Source of the DNA: Prevotella melaninogenica
GTDB taxonomy: Bacteria; Bacteroidota; Bacteroidia; Bacteroidales; Bacteroidaceae
Reading direction: 5' to 3'
Assembly: GCF_018127925.1 (NCBI RefSeq)
Contig: NZ_CP072348.1
Location: 937,501-1,001,500, forward strand
Length of the DNA stretch: 64,000 nucleotides
The notes under the pieces are model-generated. The model did not search any database. It was given only the letters and a program-made list of their open reading frames with translations, and was not told where the DNA came from. This document shows positions 44,813 to 53,496 of this stretch, one piece after another; position 1 is the stretch's first letter; every line of letters starts with the position of its first letter. Position numbers and translations under genes: made by a program.

Positions 44813-46081
44813 CTACTTCTTCCCAAAATCCTCATCAATACGTAGCTGATGAGCTACCAAGAAAGGGAAGATGCAGACAATCATTACGATAACAAAGAAC
44901 CAACGATAACCCACTGCCTGTGCCAGCGCACCCGCAAACAAACCTGGAATCATCATTGACAACGCCATAAAGCCCGTACAAAGCGCATAATGACTGGTCT
45001 TATGTTCGCCCCGACTGAAATAAATCATAAAGAGCATATAGGCACTGAAACCAAAACCATAACCGAAATTCTCGATAAATACGGCTATGCTAATAGCTAT
45101 CACGTTATCGGGAAGCATATAGGCTAAATAGACATAAGCTAAGTTAGGCAACGTGATAGCTGCCGTCATCGGCCATATCCAGCGTTTTAAACCATCACGA
45201 CTAATCATCATTCCTCCAATGACACCGCCTATCAGGAGACCTGCCACGCCCACAACGCCATTCACTGTACCATACTCTATCTCAGAAAGTGCCAATCCTC
45301 CTTTAGTCTTCGATGCTTGCAGAAAGAGTTGAGAAATAGGGATTATCAAAGCTTCTGGCAAGCGAAAGAGAAGTAGGAAACAGATTGTTGTCAAAGCCTG
45401 CTCCTTTTTAAAGAAGGAAAGAAAAGTCTCTCCAAAACTGCGAAGTAAATGACTGGCAGACACCTGTGCCCTCTCTAAGTCCTCAGACGGACGTGGAAGA
45501 ATAAAGCGATGATAGAGGGCAAGTCCCATAAAAAGAGCCATCAGACCGTAGAAGACAAGCGACCATGTCCATTGTATATCAAACTTCTTATGTAAAAAAC
45601 CAGCAAGCGCAATCAGACCGCCCTTACCGACAACCATTGAAATACGATAAAAAGTAGAACGAATACCCACGAAAAATGCCTGATCATGCTGGTTAAGTCC
45701 CATCATATAAAAACCATCAGCAACTACATCATGTGTCGCACTACTAAATGCCAGCAGCCAAAAGAAACAGATTGTCCCCTGAAGCCATAACGAAGTATTG
45801 ACCGTAAAGGCAACACCTGCAAAGGCTGCACCAACAAGCATTTGCATAACGATAATCCACCAACGCTTTGTCTTAATCAAATCAAGAAATGGACTCCACA
45901 GAGGTTTGATAACCCAAGGGAGGTAAAGCCATGAAGTATAAAAGGTCACCTCAGCATCTGACAAGCCCATCTGCATATAGACCTGCAGGGACAGTACTGT
46001 TACTGCAATATAAGGTAATCCCTCAGCAAAATAAAGTGAGGGTATCCATGCCCATGGGCTTATCTGTCTTTCTGTTTTCAA
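44813..46081 (-). CDS. AmpG-like MFS permease
   Basis: A 422-residue permease with about 12 helices. N-terminal WAWIPSLYFAEGLPYIAVTVLSLQVYMQMGLSD, LPWVIKPLWSPFLDLIKTKRWWI and SATHDVVADGFYM are characteristic of the AmpG muropeptide (GlcNAc-anhydroMurNAc-peptide) permease family, used in cell-wall recycling. The start appears to be TTG at 46081: no in-frame ATG lies near, and the encoded N-terminus fits the family. Two promoter boxes lie 150-190 bp upstream. Other MFS sugar carriers cannot be excluded. Confidence 0.85.
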   Translation of the reverse strand: MKTERQISPWAWIPSLYFAEGLPYIAVTVLSLQVYMQMGLSDAEVTFYTSWLYLPWVIKPLWSPFLDLIKTKRWWIIVMQMLVGAAFAGVAFTVNTSLWLQGTICFFWLLAFSSATHDVVADGFYMMGLNQHDQAFFVGIRSTFYRISMVVGKGGLIALAGFLHKKFDIQWTWSLVFYGLMALFMGLALYHRFILPRPSEDLERAQVSASHLLRSFGETFLSFFKKEQALTTICFLLLFRLPEALIIPISQLFLQASKTKGGLALSEIEYGTVNGVVGVAGLLIGGVIGGMMISRDGLKRWIWPMTAAITLPNLAYVYLAYMLPDNVIAISIAVFIENFGYGFGFSAYMLFMIYFSRGEHKTSHYALCTGFMALSMMIPGLFAGALAQAVGYRWFFVIVMIVCIFPFLVAHQLRIDEDFGKK

Positions 46082-46233
46082 TGCTTGTTACGCTTTTGAG
46101 TTCTGTTATTATCATCATTGTATGCAAAGTGTCCTTTTTCCACAGCCTACTATCAACAAAACCAATGAGAGATGCATCAATCATGTAACCAAAAAAGATA
46201 AATAGGTTCAAGCAGACTATTCGAACACCACTG

Positions 46234-46273
46234 CAAACTTAGTATTGTGTCTTTTCAAACGATGACAAAGATA
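46234..46273 (-). promoter_or_regulatory. Two candidate promoter boxes for the ampG-like gene
   Basis: TAAGTTTG (46241-46234) and TATCTTTG (46273-46266) on the minus strand both match TAnnTTTG. Which is used cannot be told. Confidence 0.45.
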
Positions 46274-46391
46274 CATAAAATTAACGAGAAAAAGGAGGGA
46301 TAGCGCTCACGAATAAGAATTAAAAGATAATTTATATATTAAAGACTAATGATTTTCGCTTTTCTTGAAAGCATGATTGAAATTTTTAGCT

Positions 46392-46399
46392 TATCTTTG
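46392..46399 (+). promoter_or_regulatory. Promoter -7 box of candidate small RNA
   Basis: TATCTTTG on the plus strand in a gene-free region; a TTG lies 24 bp upstream, somewhat far. It precedes a run of three stem-loops ending in a terminator. Confidence 0.55.
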
Positions 46400-46405
46400 T
46401 GAACA

Positions 46406-46601
46406 GGGATTATGATTTATTACACTAACATTTACTCCATTTTACATACTGAGTAGTTTGACATAAATCATAAACACGGAATGACTCTAATACACTCTAC
46501 CCTCTCTATTGGATATGGAGAATCATAGAGTAACACGATAAGGAAGCATGACACTGTCGAAGGTCTACCTACAACTCAAAGTGATATGCTTCCTCTTTTC
46601 T
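46406..46601 (+). ncRNA. Candidate structured small RNA (~195 nt)
   Basis: Three stem-loops follow a promoter box: TTATGATTTAT/ATAAATCATAA (46410-46420 with 46463-46473, 11 bp perfect), ACTCTA/TAGAGT (46484-46489 with 46526-46531), and GGAAGCAT/ATGCTTCC (46542-46549 with 46586-46593, extended by CACT/AGTG) followed by TCTTTTCT as terminator. Only frames of 14-15 codons exist inside (from ATG at 46412 and 46481). It is not tRNA-like and I see no signature of SRP RNA, tmRNA or RNase P RNA. A 6S-like or trans-acting sRNA is possible. Confidence 0.5.
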
Positions 46602-46691
46602 ATAAATTCATAGTTACAAGCCCTCTAAGAGTTGGAACATCCACAAGAAAATAAATTGAAACTTCAGCTATCTAAGTAGTATATCGTTCCA

Positions 46692-47068
46692 TCTTATACA
46701 AACAGCTTATTCTTATAAAAGTCAACTTTTGTAAACTATTTTCACACAACCCTAAATCTATATATGCCCTTTTGGCTTCTTAAAGACGCTTAATTAGCTC
46801 GCAAAAGGTGCCCTTTAAGACCCTTACTAACACCCTTTTGAAGTCCTATTAAGCACCTATTCGTAAACGATTTTGTAACCAACTGATTCACTGTTTGTTG
46901 CAGACTTGCTTTTTGTACGTATCTCTACCTCGATTTATAGATATTTTATCCGAATTATTGTCATTATTTTTCAAACCATTATTAGCGGAACTCACTAAGT
47001 ATAAATATGAAAGGGAATTCTATGTCGAAGAATAAAATTGGTAGCTGATAGTCCTGTTATTTTTTTTG
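46692..47068 (+). repeat. Dispersed ~375-bp non-coding repeat, copy B
   Basis: Same family as 30225-30600 (reverse) and 63500-63872: GTAAACTATTTTCACACAA at 46731, the ACCCTTTTGAAGTCCTATTAAGCACC block, TTTATAGATATTTTATCCGAA, and TCTATGTCGAAG near the end. Limits approximate; no conserved frame. Confidence 0.75.
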
Positions 47069-47096
47069 AAACACTAAGGTTCTTACGTTAAAATTT

Positions 47097-47440
47097 GGTT
47101 CTTCCGAAATATGGAGTGATAAACTAAAAGTCTTATATAATAGGCACACGGAGTCACGGAGGGGACGGAGGTAACGCTATGTCACGGAGGTGCCGACGGC
47201 ACAAAGAGCGATAGAGATATAGCGTACAGATGCTTGATAACTCTTTTGGGATAAACTCTTTGTGTATAAATTGTTAATAGAATTAGCAAACAAGCTCCGT
47301 AGCTCTATGCACCGACGGTGCCTCCGTGACTTCCATTGCTTTGTTTTAATAATCCTCCGTCCTCTCCGTGTCTCCGTGTGACATTGCTTCCAACTATAAA
47401 CACAAGCGGAAAACTTATCGCTCTAAAATCCTGAAGACCC
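47097..47440 (-). mobile_element. Hairpin-rich 344-bp element, copy B (inverted relative to copy A)
   Basis: Begins GGTTCTTCCGAAATATGGAG and ends with the inverse of GGGTCTTCAGGATTTTAGAG. The internal CACGGAGG-type arms and the palindromes GTGCCGACGGCAC and GCACCGACGGTGC match copy A at 30613-30958, while the AT-rich centre has diverged. It lies next to copy B of the 375-bp repeat, but in a different relative order from copy A. Confidence 0.7.
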
Positions 47441-47487
47441 AAAACTATAAGGTAAGTATCCAAACATTTAATAAAGGAATCAAAAGA

Positions 47488-47518
47488 AAGGGCGATGATC
47501 ATTACGACCATCGCCCTT
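47488..47518 (-). terminator. Terminator of the TonB-operon TPR gene
   Basis: AAGGGCGATG (47488-47497) pairs with CATCGCCCTT (47509-47518) 25 bp beyond the TPR stop codon; on the minus strand it is followed by T-rich sequence. Confidence 0.85.
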
Positions 47519-47542
47519 ATATCTAATGATTGTTTCAAATAA

Positions 47543-48958
47543 TTACATACCTAAAGCCTTCTTAGCACCGTCATTGTTAGGATTAATCTTCAGCACCTTA
47601 TTGAAGTACTCGTCTGCAAGTGGCTTGTTACCCTTCTTTGAGTAATAGTAACCGAGACCATAGTAAACATTCTCCAAGTAGCTCTTGCTATCCTCATCGA
47701 GCGTTGGCTTAGCCTCTTCGTAAGCAGCCACCTTCTGATAGATTTCAGCTACCTTATCAGGATCGTTCATCAACTGAGCTACGTTAGCTTGGTTCAACCA
47801 TACCCAATCAGAGATTGTTGGGAACTTAGAAACCATCTGCTCATAAACATCAAATGCCTTTGCAAGAACAGCGTTCTTAGCAGCACGGTCTGTCAAGCCC
47901 TCTGCCTTTGTAACATATGTGTTAGCAAGTGTTGCCCAGTCATTGTTAGTAGCCTTCTTACTCTTAGAAAGATACTCCTGCTGAACCTCAAGTGCCTTGT
48001 CATCATTACCCTGTGCAGCATAGATAGCAGCCAAAGTCTTCAAAGGCTCAACATTGTTCTTATCAGCCTCAAGTGCCTTGTTAACAGTGCTGATTGCTTC
48101 GTCATACTGCTGAGCACCACAAAGTGCCTTTGCATATACATCGTAGTCGTTAGCAACCTTCTTACCAGAACCAGCAAACACTACCTTACCATAGTTGATA
48201 GCAGAAGCATAATCCTTCAACTCAACTGATGCCATCATAGCAATACGGCTCAAATACTCACTGTTAGGGAACTTCTGCAAGCCCTGCTTTACAACATCCA
48301 AAGCTCTCTGATAGTCTTTTGTGATGTAAGCAGCAAAACCGTAGTTATAGAAGTTGTCCTCTGACATATTAGCTGGATTAGCCTTAGCATACCACTCTAA
48401 TGCCTCCTTGTACTTACCATCGCCAAGCATGATTTCAGCTGCAGTTGCCTCTACTGGATAGTCTGGCTTAACCTTACGAAGTTCTTCAAGTTTCTGAACA
48501 GCAACCTTTGAGTTTACATGACGGAAAACCTTAGCATAACGTTCGTAAGCTGTTACGTTCTGTGGGTCTACAGTAATCGCATTCTGATACTGTGTTGCAG
48601 CTGCACCAGCATTACCGATAGAATCCTTAAGAGCCGCAATGTCACCCAAAAGAACATAGGCTAAACTTCCCTTGTATTTCTTATTATTGATAACATTGTT
48701 TGCAATCTCTGTTGCTGCATCATAATTACGCTGCAAGAGATATACATTTCCCAAGGCAACAATAGCCTCTTCACTCTTCTTAAAGTTCTTCTGATACTCC
48801 TTAATAAGATCCTTTGCTGCCTTTGGATCATTTGGCGCAGCTTCAATAGCGGCAACAATAGGCTTAAGAGCTACTGCGTAATCAACATCCTGTGCCATTG
48901 CTGGAGTTGACATTGCCAACATCAAGGCTCCAGCTATTAAATATTTCTTTGTCTTCAT
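47543..48958 (-). CDS. Periplasmic TPR-repeat protein
   Basis: A 471-residue exported protein (signal peptide cleaved near AMAQ, no lipobox) built of tandem tetratricopeptide repeats, for example AIVALGNVYLLQRNYDAATEIANNVIN, AVGDKYKEALEWYAKANP-type and PLADEYFNKVLKINPNNDGAKKAL at the end. TPR arrays make protein-protein contacts. It is the last gene of the exbB-exbD-exbD-tonB-pstS-like cluster; a 196-bp gap precedes it. A role as periplasmic scaffold for the TonB system is an inference from position. Confidence 0.85.
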   Translation of the reverse strand: MKTKKYLIAGALMLAMSTPAMAQDVDYAVALKPIVAAIEAAPNDPKAAKDLIKEYQKNFKKSEEAIVALGNVYLLQRNYDAATEIANNVINNKKYKGSLAYVLLGDIAALKDSIGNAGAAATQYQNAITVDPQNVTAYERYAKVFRHVNSKVAVQKLEELRKVKPDYPVEATAAEIMLGDGKYKEALEWYAKANPANMSEDNFYNYGFAAYITKDYQRALDVVKQGLQKFPNSEYLSRIAMMASVELKDYASAINYGKVVFAGSGKKVANDYDVYAKALCGAQQYDEAISTVNKALEADKNNVEPLKTLAAIYAAQGNDDKALEVQQEYLSKSKKATNNDWATLANTYVTKAEGLTDRAAKNAVLAKAFDVYEQMVSKFPTISDWVWLNQANVAQLMNDPDKVAEIYQKVAAYEEAKPTLDEDSKSYLENVYYGLGYYYSKKGNKPLADEYFNKVLKINPNNDGAKKALGM

Positions 48959-49154
48959 AATTCTTTCTCTTTAAATTTTAATTCAAGTGAACTTTATTCA
49001 TTAAGACGCCTATCACGCCATTTAGTTTAATTCTGTGAGAGTAGTAACTAATGTTGATAAGCTAAATAAATCTTCTTTAATGTTATAACGACCACATTTA
49101 ATTAATCATAACTGATTATCGTTTGCCAATAAATAACACTCTATGCTTTACTGG

Positions 49155-50120
49155 CTACTGGGTCTTAACTTCAACTTCACGAATGTTGATTTCACCACGA
49201 TAAGGCAAGAGACCAGCCTTAAAAATGATCTTCTGACCAATTGGATTGGTTACGAAGTTTGCAAATGCCCAAGGCAATGCTTTATGAGGGTCAGCCACAA
49301 CAGCGTAGATAGTTCTTACGAAAGGATATCTGCCATCCAACAGATAAGCCTGGTAAGGTTGCCAACTATTCTCTGGCTGTGCAACGGTAGTCTTTGAAAG
49401 ACCAACCACTCTAATATCTTTCTTAAATGTGGTGTTTGTTGAGTCACGATGGTCATTCAACCAATTTGACCCGATAACACCTATAGCATTCGGAGTTTTA
49501 TGAACATAGTCAATAACTGACTTACTGTTACTTGCTGCAACAATGTTCGCACTCTTAATGTTCTTTCCACCTAAAATGGAGTCGACCACATAATGTAACG
49601 TAGCTGAAGCTTTGTTGTCAAAGACAACTTCAATATTACCCTTATCATTCTTAGGGTTCAGCTGGTTCCATTTTGCAATCTGACCGCTGAGAATCTTCTT
49701 AACATCGGTAACCGTAATACATGAATCTGCATTCGTATTGTTCACGATGAAAGCAATTCCATCATATCCTATCGGGAATACCGCTGGGATAGGACCTTTC
49801 CCTCGTAACATAGCATCTTCTCCCTTCGTCAATGCATGAGAAGTAAAGAAAAGATTAACTTTCTGGTCGAGGAGCAGTTGCATACCTTTGTTGTCATCTG
49901 TATAGATTGGCAACAAGTGAGTTTCTGGATAGCGGAACTGATAATTCTGTAACAGTTCCTCTATAATAGGACTAAAACTTTCGTCAGAGGCGAACTTAAT
50001 CGTCCCTGACGTCGGTGTATCTGTTCTGCCGTCCTTAGCTTTCTTCTGTCCGCAAGCAGACAGAAGAAAGCCGAGGGATAGCATCAATCCTACTGTTATG
50101 TAGAATCTGGTTCTTTTCAT
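49155..50120 (-). CDS. PstS-like substrate-binding lipoprotein
   Basis: About 321 residues from the ATG at 50120; the frame opens earlier (50189) but would overlap tonB and bury the signal peptide. The lipobox is LSAC. The mature part has the PBP-like phosphate-binding fold: GTIKFASDESFSPIIEELLQNYQFRYPE, VNLFFTSHALTKGE, GIAFIVNNTNADSCITVTDVKKILSGQIAKWNQLNP, and NAIGVIGSNWLND. These features match PstS-superfamily proteins, but no pstCAB is nearby. It lies 13 bp after tonB. In this setting it may sense or bind a ligand for the TonB complex rather than serve an ABC importer. Confidence 0.85.
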   Translation of the reverse strand: MKRTRFYITVGLMLSLGFLLSACGQKKAKDGRTDTPTSGTIKFASDESFSPIIEELLQNYQFRYPETHLLPIYTDDNKGMQLLLDQKVNLFFTSHALTKGEDAMLRGKGPIPAVFPIGYDGIAFIVNNTNADSCITVTDVKKILSGQIAKWNQLNPKNDKGNIEVVFDNKASATLHYVVDSILGGKNIKSANIVAASNSKSVIDYVHKTPNAIGVIGSNWLNDHRDSTNTTFKKDIRVVGLSKTTVAQPENSWQPYQAYLLDGRYPFVRTIYAVVADPHKALPWAFANFVTNPIGQKIIFKAGLLPYRGEINIREVEVKTQ

Positions 50121-50133
50121 ATAATATTTGCTT

Positions 50134-51015
50134 TTACTGCAGTTTGAAGGTAATAGGGAGAGTAAACCAAACGTTTGCTGGCTGACCATTGTTCATACCT
50201 GGAGACCACTTCGGCATGCTATTAACAACACGAAGTGCCTCACGGTCGAGTGCCTGATCAACACCACGAACGATTTGTGCCTGACTAACGCTACCGTCAC
50301 GTCCTACAACGAACTTAACAATAACGCGTCCCTGCACACCATTCTCTGCTGCAACTGCTGGATATTGGATATGAGAAGCCAACCAAGCATTTACGTTAGG
50401 GAATGAAGGCATAACCTCTGCCACTGTGAAGACCTTGTTCTCAACCTCCTGCTTTGGCTCTGGTTTTGGAGCCTCAACAACAGGTTTCTCGATCTTTGGT
50501 ACAATCTGTTCAGGAGTAGCAACAGTGCTACGAGCAGCAACTTCAGTACGATCTTCCGTACCTTCCTTGTTCTCAACACCGACTGCCTTGGTCTCCTTAT
50601 TCATCTTGACCATTGGAGGCATCTCTTCCTTAACATCCTTATCATCCTTGATGACAGGGGCTGTAAACTTAACAGTTGCACGCGTTTCAGGAACAACCTT
50701 TTCAGGTTCAATCTTCTTAGGTTCTTCCTTCTTCTGCTGTTTCTTACGCTCAGCCTGTTCCTTCTTAGCCTGTTCAAGAGCAGCCAATTCCATCTTAGCT
50801 GCATATTCAGCTTGTGCAGCCAAGTCGTCGTTATGCTTCTTGATCTGATAAGCTAAGTAACCACCACCGAGGAATGCAGCACAAAGCAGAATAGCTAAAG
50901 CCTTGATGTTACGCTGAGAAACAGTTTTACGAAGCTTGTATGCACCGTACTCCTTGTTCTTGTCGGCGAACACCATGTCGACCCATTTAGGATCGCATAA
51001 ATCTATTTTTGCCAT
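50134..51015 (-). CDS. tonB: Energy transducer TonB
   Basis: A 293-residue TonB. The cytoplasmic start KIDLCDPKWVDMVFADKNKEYGAYKLRK is typical for Bacteroidota TonB, followed by one membrane helix (about 38-56), a long Lys/Glu/Pro-rich periplasmic spacer (about 65-195, KKQQKKEEPKKIEPEK) and the C-terminal domain (about 215-293) with YPAVAAENGVQGRVIVKFVVGRDGSVSQAQIVRG. It couples the proton-motive force to outer-membrane receptors such as the SusC protein at 9.3-12.6 kb. It follows the second exbD by 33 bp. Confidence 0.94.
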   Translation of the reverse strand: MAKIDLCDPKWVDMVFADKNKEYGAYKLRKTVSQRNIKALAILLCAAFLGGGYLAYQIKKHNDDLAAQAEYAAKMELAALEQAKKEQAERKKQQKKEEPKKIEPEKVVPETRATVKFTAPVIKDDKDVKEEMPPMVKMNKETKAVGVENKEGTEDRTEVAARSTVATPEQIVPKIEKPVVEAPKPEPKQEVENKVFTVAEVMPSFPNVNAWLASHIQYPAVAAENGVQGRVIVKFVVGRDGSVSQAQIVRGVDQALDREALRVVNSMPKWSPGMNNGQPANVWFTLPITFKLQ

Positions 51016-51048
51016 TGTTTTCTTTCTTTAATTGTTACTATTCAGTGA

Positions 51049-51735
51049 TTAAGCCTTTATACCTTTCTTGGCTAAGAGAGCCTTGTCTTGGTCTGTCAGC
51101 TTGTCAATGACGTAAGTTCCAATATATGAAATCTGCATTTCATCGAGGATGTCTACCAAATGACGATAAGAAGCTTGATCAGTTGGCTTGATAATAACAG
51201 TCATAGTAGAAACCTTCTTGCCATTAATCATACCAGTTTTGATCGCAGCCAACTCAGCCTGATAAATGCTGTCAGGATAAGAAGCTGGGTTAGCCTGCTT
51301 CTTACGATTGAGTTCCTTCACAGCGATGTCCATATCCTGATATGGGATAGAGACTGGATCACCTGCTGAAGGGTCACCCACCTGCTTATGCTGAAGAACG
51401 TAGCGAATACCACTTGGAGTGTTGCTCCAATCAGCTGGCTTCAACCAATTAGCGTTATCATACTCTGGTTTACCGTTACCGTAGAAGATTTTATCTCCGT
51501 CAGCAATGTAAATCGTAATAGAGTGTGACTCCTTGGCCTCATTCTTCTGAGTGTCCTTCTGAGTTTTATCATTACTTGGCATCGTCAACTCCATAGTTGA
51601 AGGCTTGCTAAGTGAAGTACAAAGCATGAAGAAGGTAATCAGCAACATAAGCATATCCACCATCGGCGTAAAGTCTACGCGGACGGTCATCTTCTTCTGC
51701 TTGCCGCCTTCTTTTCCTGTATCCATCATTTCCAT
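51049..51735 (-). CDS. exbD: ExbD/TolR family biopolymer transporter, second copy
   Basis: A 228-residue ExbD-type protein: VRVDFTPMVDMLMLLITFFMLCTSLSKP is the signature membrane helix with the proton-carrying Asp in PMVDM. The periplasmic part (about 45-228) is longer than classical ExbD (141 residues), with an insert around DKIFYGNGKPEYDNANWL, as is usual for Bacteroidota. It starts 12 bp after the first exbD. Two distinct ExbD subunits may form a heteromeric motor. Confidence 0.9.
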   Translation of the reverse strand: MEMMDTGKEGGKQKKMTVRVDFTPMVDMLMLLITFFMLCTSLSKPSTMELTMPSNDKTQKDTQKNEAKESHSITIYIADGDKIFYGNGKPEYDNANWLKPADWSNTPSGIRYVLQHKQVGDPSAGDPVSIPYQDMDIAVKELNRKKQANPASYPDSIYQAELAAIKTGMINGKKVSTMTVIIKPTDQASYRHLVDILDEMQISYIGTYVIDKLTDQDKALLAKKGIKA

Positions 51736-51747
51736 ACTTTGATCTCC

Positions 51748-52398
51748 TTACTTATTAGCTGCCTGCGCAGCCTTTTTAGCGTCCAACTGTGTGATCATAT
51801 AGTAATGGCTCTCATCCATATCCTGGAGTTCGCTCATTACCTTCTTAACGGTACCATAAGGAGAGTCAGAATCAGACTTGATAGCAAGTCTAACCTTAGG
51901 GTTCACCTGGCGGGCTGCGTTAACCCACTGTTGGAACTCAGTCATCTCCTGTCCTTGGATACTATCGAGAGGAATACCCATTTTAGGGAGTTCTTTACCA
52001 CGCTCAGCAGCTGGCTTTGATAAATAAGCAGCTAACTTATCGAGCGGAGTACCAAATGTAGACTCAGCAACAAAAGTTTTCTTCTGTGCAGGAGTCAATG
52101 TAATGCCCATATTATCTACGATCTGTCCCAACTCATTGGTATTATCGTAGCTCAAGAAAACCTGGCCTTCGCCAGTAGGCTTTCCTGTAGGTCCCTTTTC
52201 AGGACTCACAAGAATTGTCAAGACACCATTCTCAGGCACCTTAGTTTCAGACACAGAACCTGGAGTATTTACCTTCACTGGCTCGTTCTTAACGAACGTT
52301 GATGTCAGCATGAAGAAGGTAAGCAACAGGGTCATAACGTCTGACATAGGCGTCATGTCGATAAAAGTGTCATTCTTCTTAACTTTTACTTTACCCAT
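51748..52398 (-). CDS. exbD: ExbD/TolR family biopolymer transporter, first copy
   Basis: A 216-residue ExbD: TFIDMTPMSDVMTLLLTFFMLTSTFVKNEPVKVNTPGSVSETKVPENG, with the conserved Asp in PMSDV, then an enlarged periplasmic domain (about 55-216). Sequence differs clearly from the downstream copy, so the two are not a recent duplication. It follows exbB by 30 bp. Confidence 0.9.
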   Translation of the reverse strand: MGKVKVKKNDTFIDMTPMSDVMTLLLTFFMLTSTFVKNEPVKVNTPGSVSETKVPENGVLTILVSPEKGPTGKPTGEGQVFLSYDNTNELGQIVDNMGITLTPAQKKTFVAESTFGTPLDKLAAYLSKPAAERGKELPKMGIPLDSIQGQEMTEFQQWVNAARQVNPKVRLAIKSDSDSPYGTVKKVMSELQDMDESHYYMITQLDAKKAAQAANK

Positions 52399-52428
52399 AG
52401 CGATAAATTATTAAAGGGTTAGCAAAAA

Positions 52429-53268
52429 TTAAGCCTCGTCTGTATGGTTTACTTCGTATGTCTGAGCGATAGAATAACCAACCTCGTCGAGGGCGAAAGT
52501 CAACTTGTCAACCTTGTTAGAGTAGTAACCATAAGAAACTACCGCACACCAAGATGTTGCAATACCGAATGCGGTGTTGATCAACGCCTCAGAAATACCA
52601 GCAGAAAGTGCAGCAGAGTCAGCACCACCACCTGCAGCAAGAGCAGAGAACGACTTGATCATACCGGTTACAGTACCGAGAAGACCAGTAAGAGTACCAA
52701 GTGTTACGAGAGTAGCAATGATAGGGAGGTTCATTGTCAGAGTTGGCATCTCGAGCTGAGTAGCCTCCTCGTGAGCCTGCTGAATCTTAGCTACCTTCTG
52801 AGCCTTCTTAAGGTTAGCATTAGCACCAGTCTCCATATCCTTGTAAGCGTTCAAAGAAGCCTTAACAACGTTTGCTACAGAACCCTTCTGCTGATCGCAG
52901 AGCTGGTTAGCCTTAGCAAGGTCATTAGCGTTAAGAGCACTCTTGATGTTTGCAACGAACTTTGGAAGGGCACCCTTACCGAAAGCAGTCTTCAAAGCCA
53001 TCCAACGCTCGATAGACATAGCGAGCACTGTCAACAAGAGAGTGTGGATAACAGGAACGACTACGCCACCCTTAAAGATGGTACCCCAAACGTCTGCTGG
53101 GTTCTCACGTGCAGCTCCATCCTGGAAGTGCATCTCATTACCGAACCATGTGTAGAACAATGTGAACGCAACGACAGCGCAAACGACGATAATCCAGAAT
53201 GCACCTCTAACTCCTGTGAAGCCCTCAGCCTTTTTCTGTGGGGCTGGTTTTTGTTGTGTAGTTGCCAT
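52429..53268 (-). CDS. exbB: MotA/TolQ/ExbB proton channel family protein
   Basis: A 279-residue inner-membrane motor subunit with three helices: about 20-42 (GAFWIIVVCAVVAFTLFYTWF), 70-90 and 180-235. The ExbB core LTMNLPIIATLVTLGTLTGLLGTVTGMIKSF and ISEALINTAFGIATSWCAVVSYGYYSNKV is complete. An N-terminal helix segment rich in Gln/Pro/Lys (QQKPAPQKKAEG) precedes. First gene of the TonB operon; a promoter lies about 120 bp upstream. Confidence 0.93.
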   Translation of the reverse strand: MATTQQKPAPQKKAEGFTGVRGAFWIIVVCAVVAFTLFYTWFGNEMHFQDGAARENPADVWGTIFKGGVVVPVIHTLLLTVLAMSIERWMALKTAFGKGALPKFVANIKSALNANDLAKANQLCDQQKGSVANVVKASLNAYKDMETGANANLKKAQKVAKIQQAHEEATQLEMPTLTMNLPIIATLVTLGTLTGLLGTVTGMIKSFSALAAGGGADSAALSAGISEALINTAFGIATSWCAVVSYGYYSNKVDKLTFALDEVGYSIAQTYEVNHTDEA

Positions 53269-53391
53269 AATTTGATAAAATTTTAATTTTTAGGTTATTA
53301 ATGAATTAATTTGTTAATATCTTTCTGATTTATAAGCATTTGTATCTTACCGCCATTATAAAAGGGAGTTCAACACTGCTTCTTATCTCCG

Positions 53392-53399
53392 CAAAGATA
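53392..53399 (-). promoter_or_regulatory. Promoter -7 box of the exbB-exbD-tonB operon
   Basis: TATCTTTG on the minus strand preceded by CTA and followed by GCGG; leader about 118 nt. No good -33. Confidence 0.55.
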
Positions 53400-53496
53400 G
53401 TAATTAAAAGAAAACTACAGCTACGATTAATAACATTTAACAGTTATAAATGTACAGTTTCTATCTCATCTTTATTACTATCTGCATTTCCGATTC

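Noticed and set aside
52444-53286. 280-codon plus-strand frame antisense to exbB
   Set aside because: exbB is unmistakable; the antisense frame is Ser/Thr/Cys-rich without any domain and reflects codon bias.
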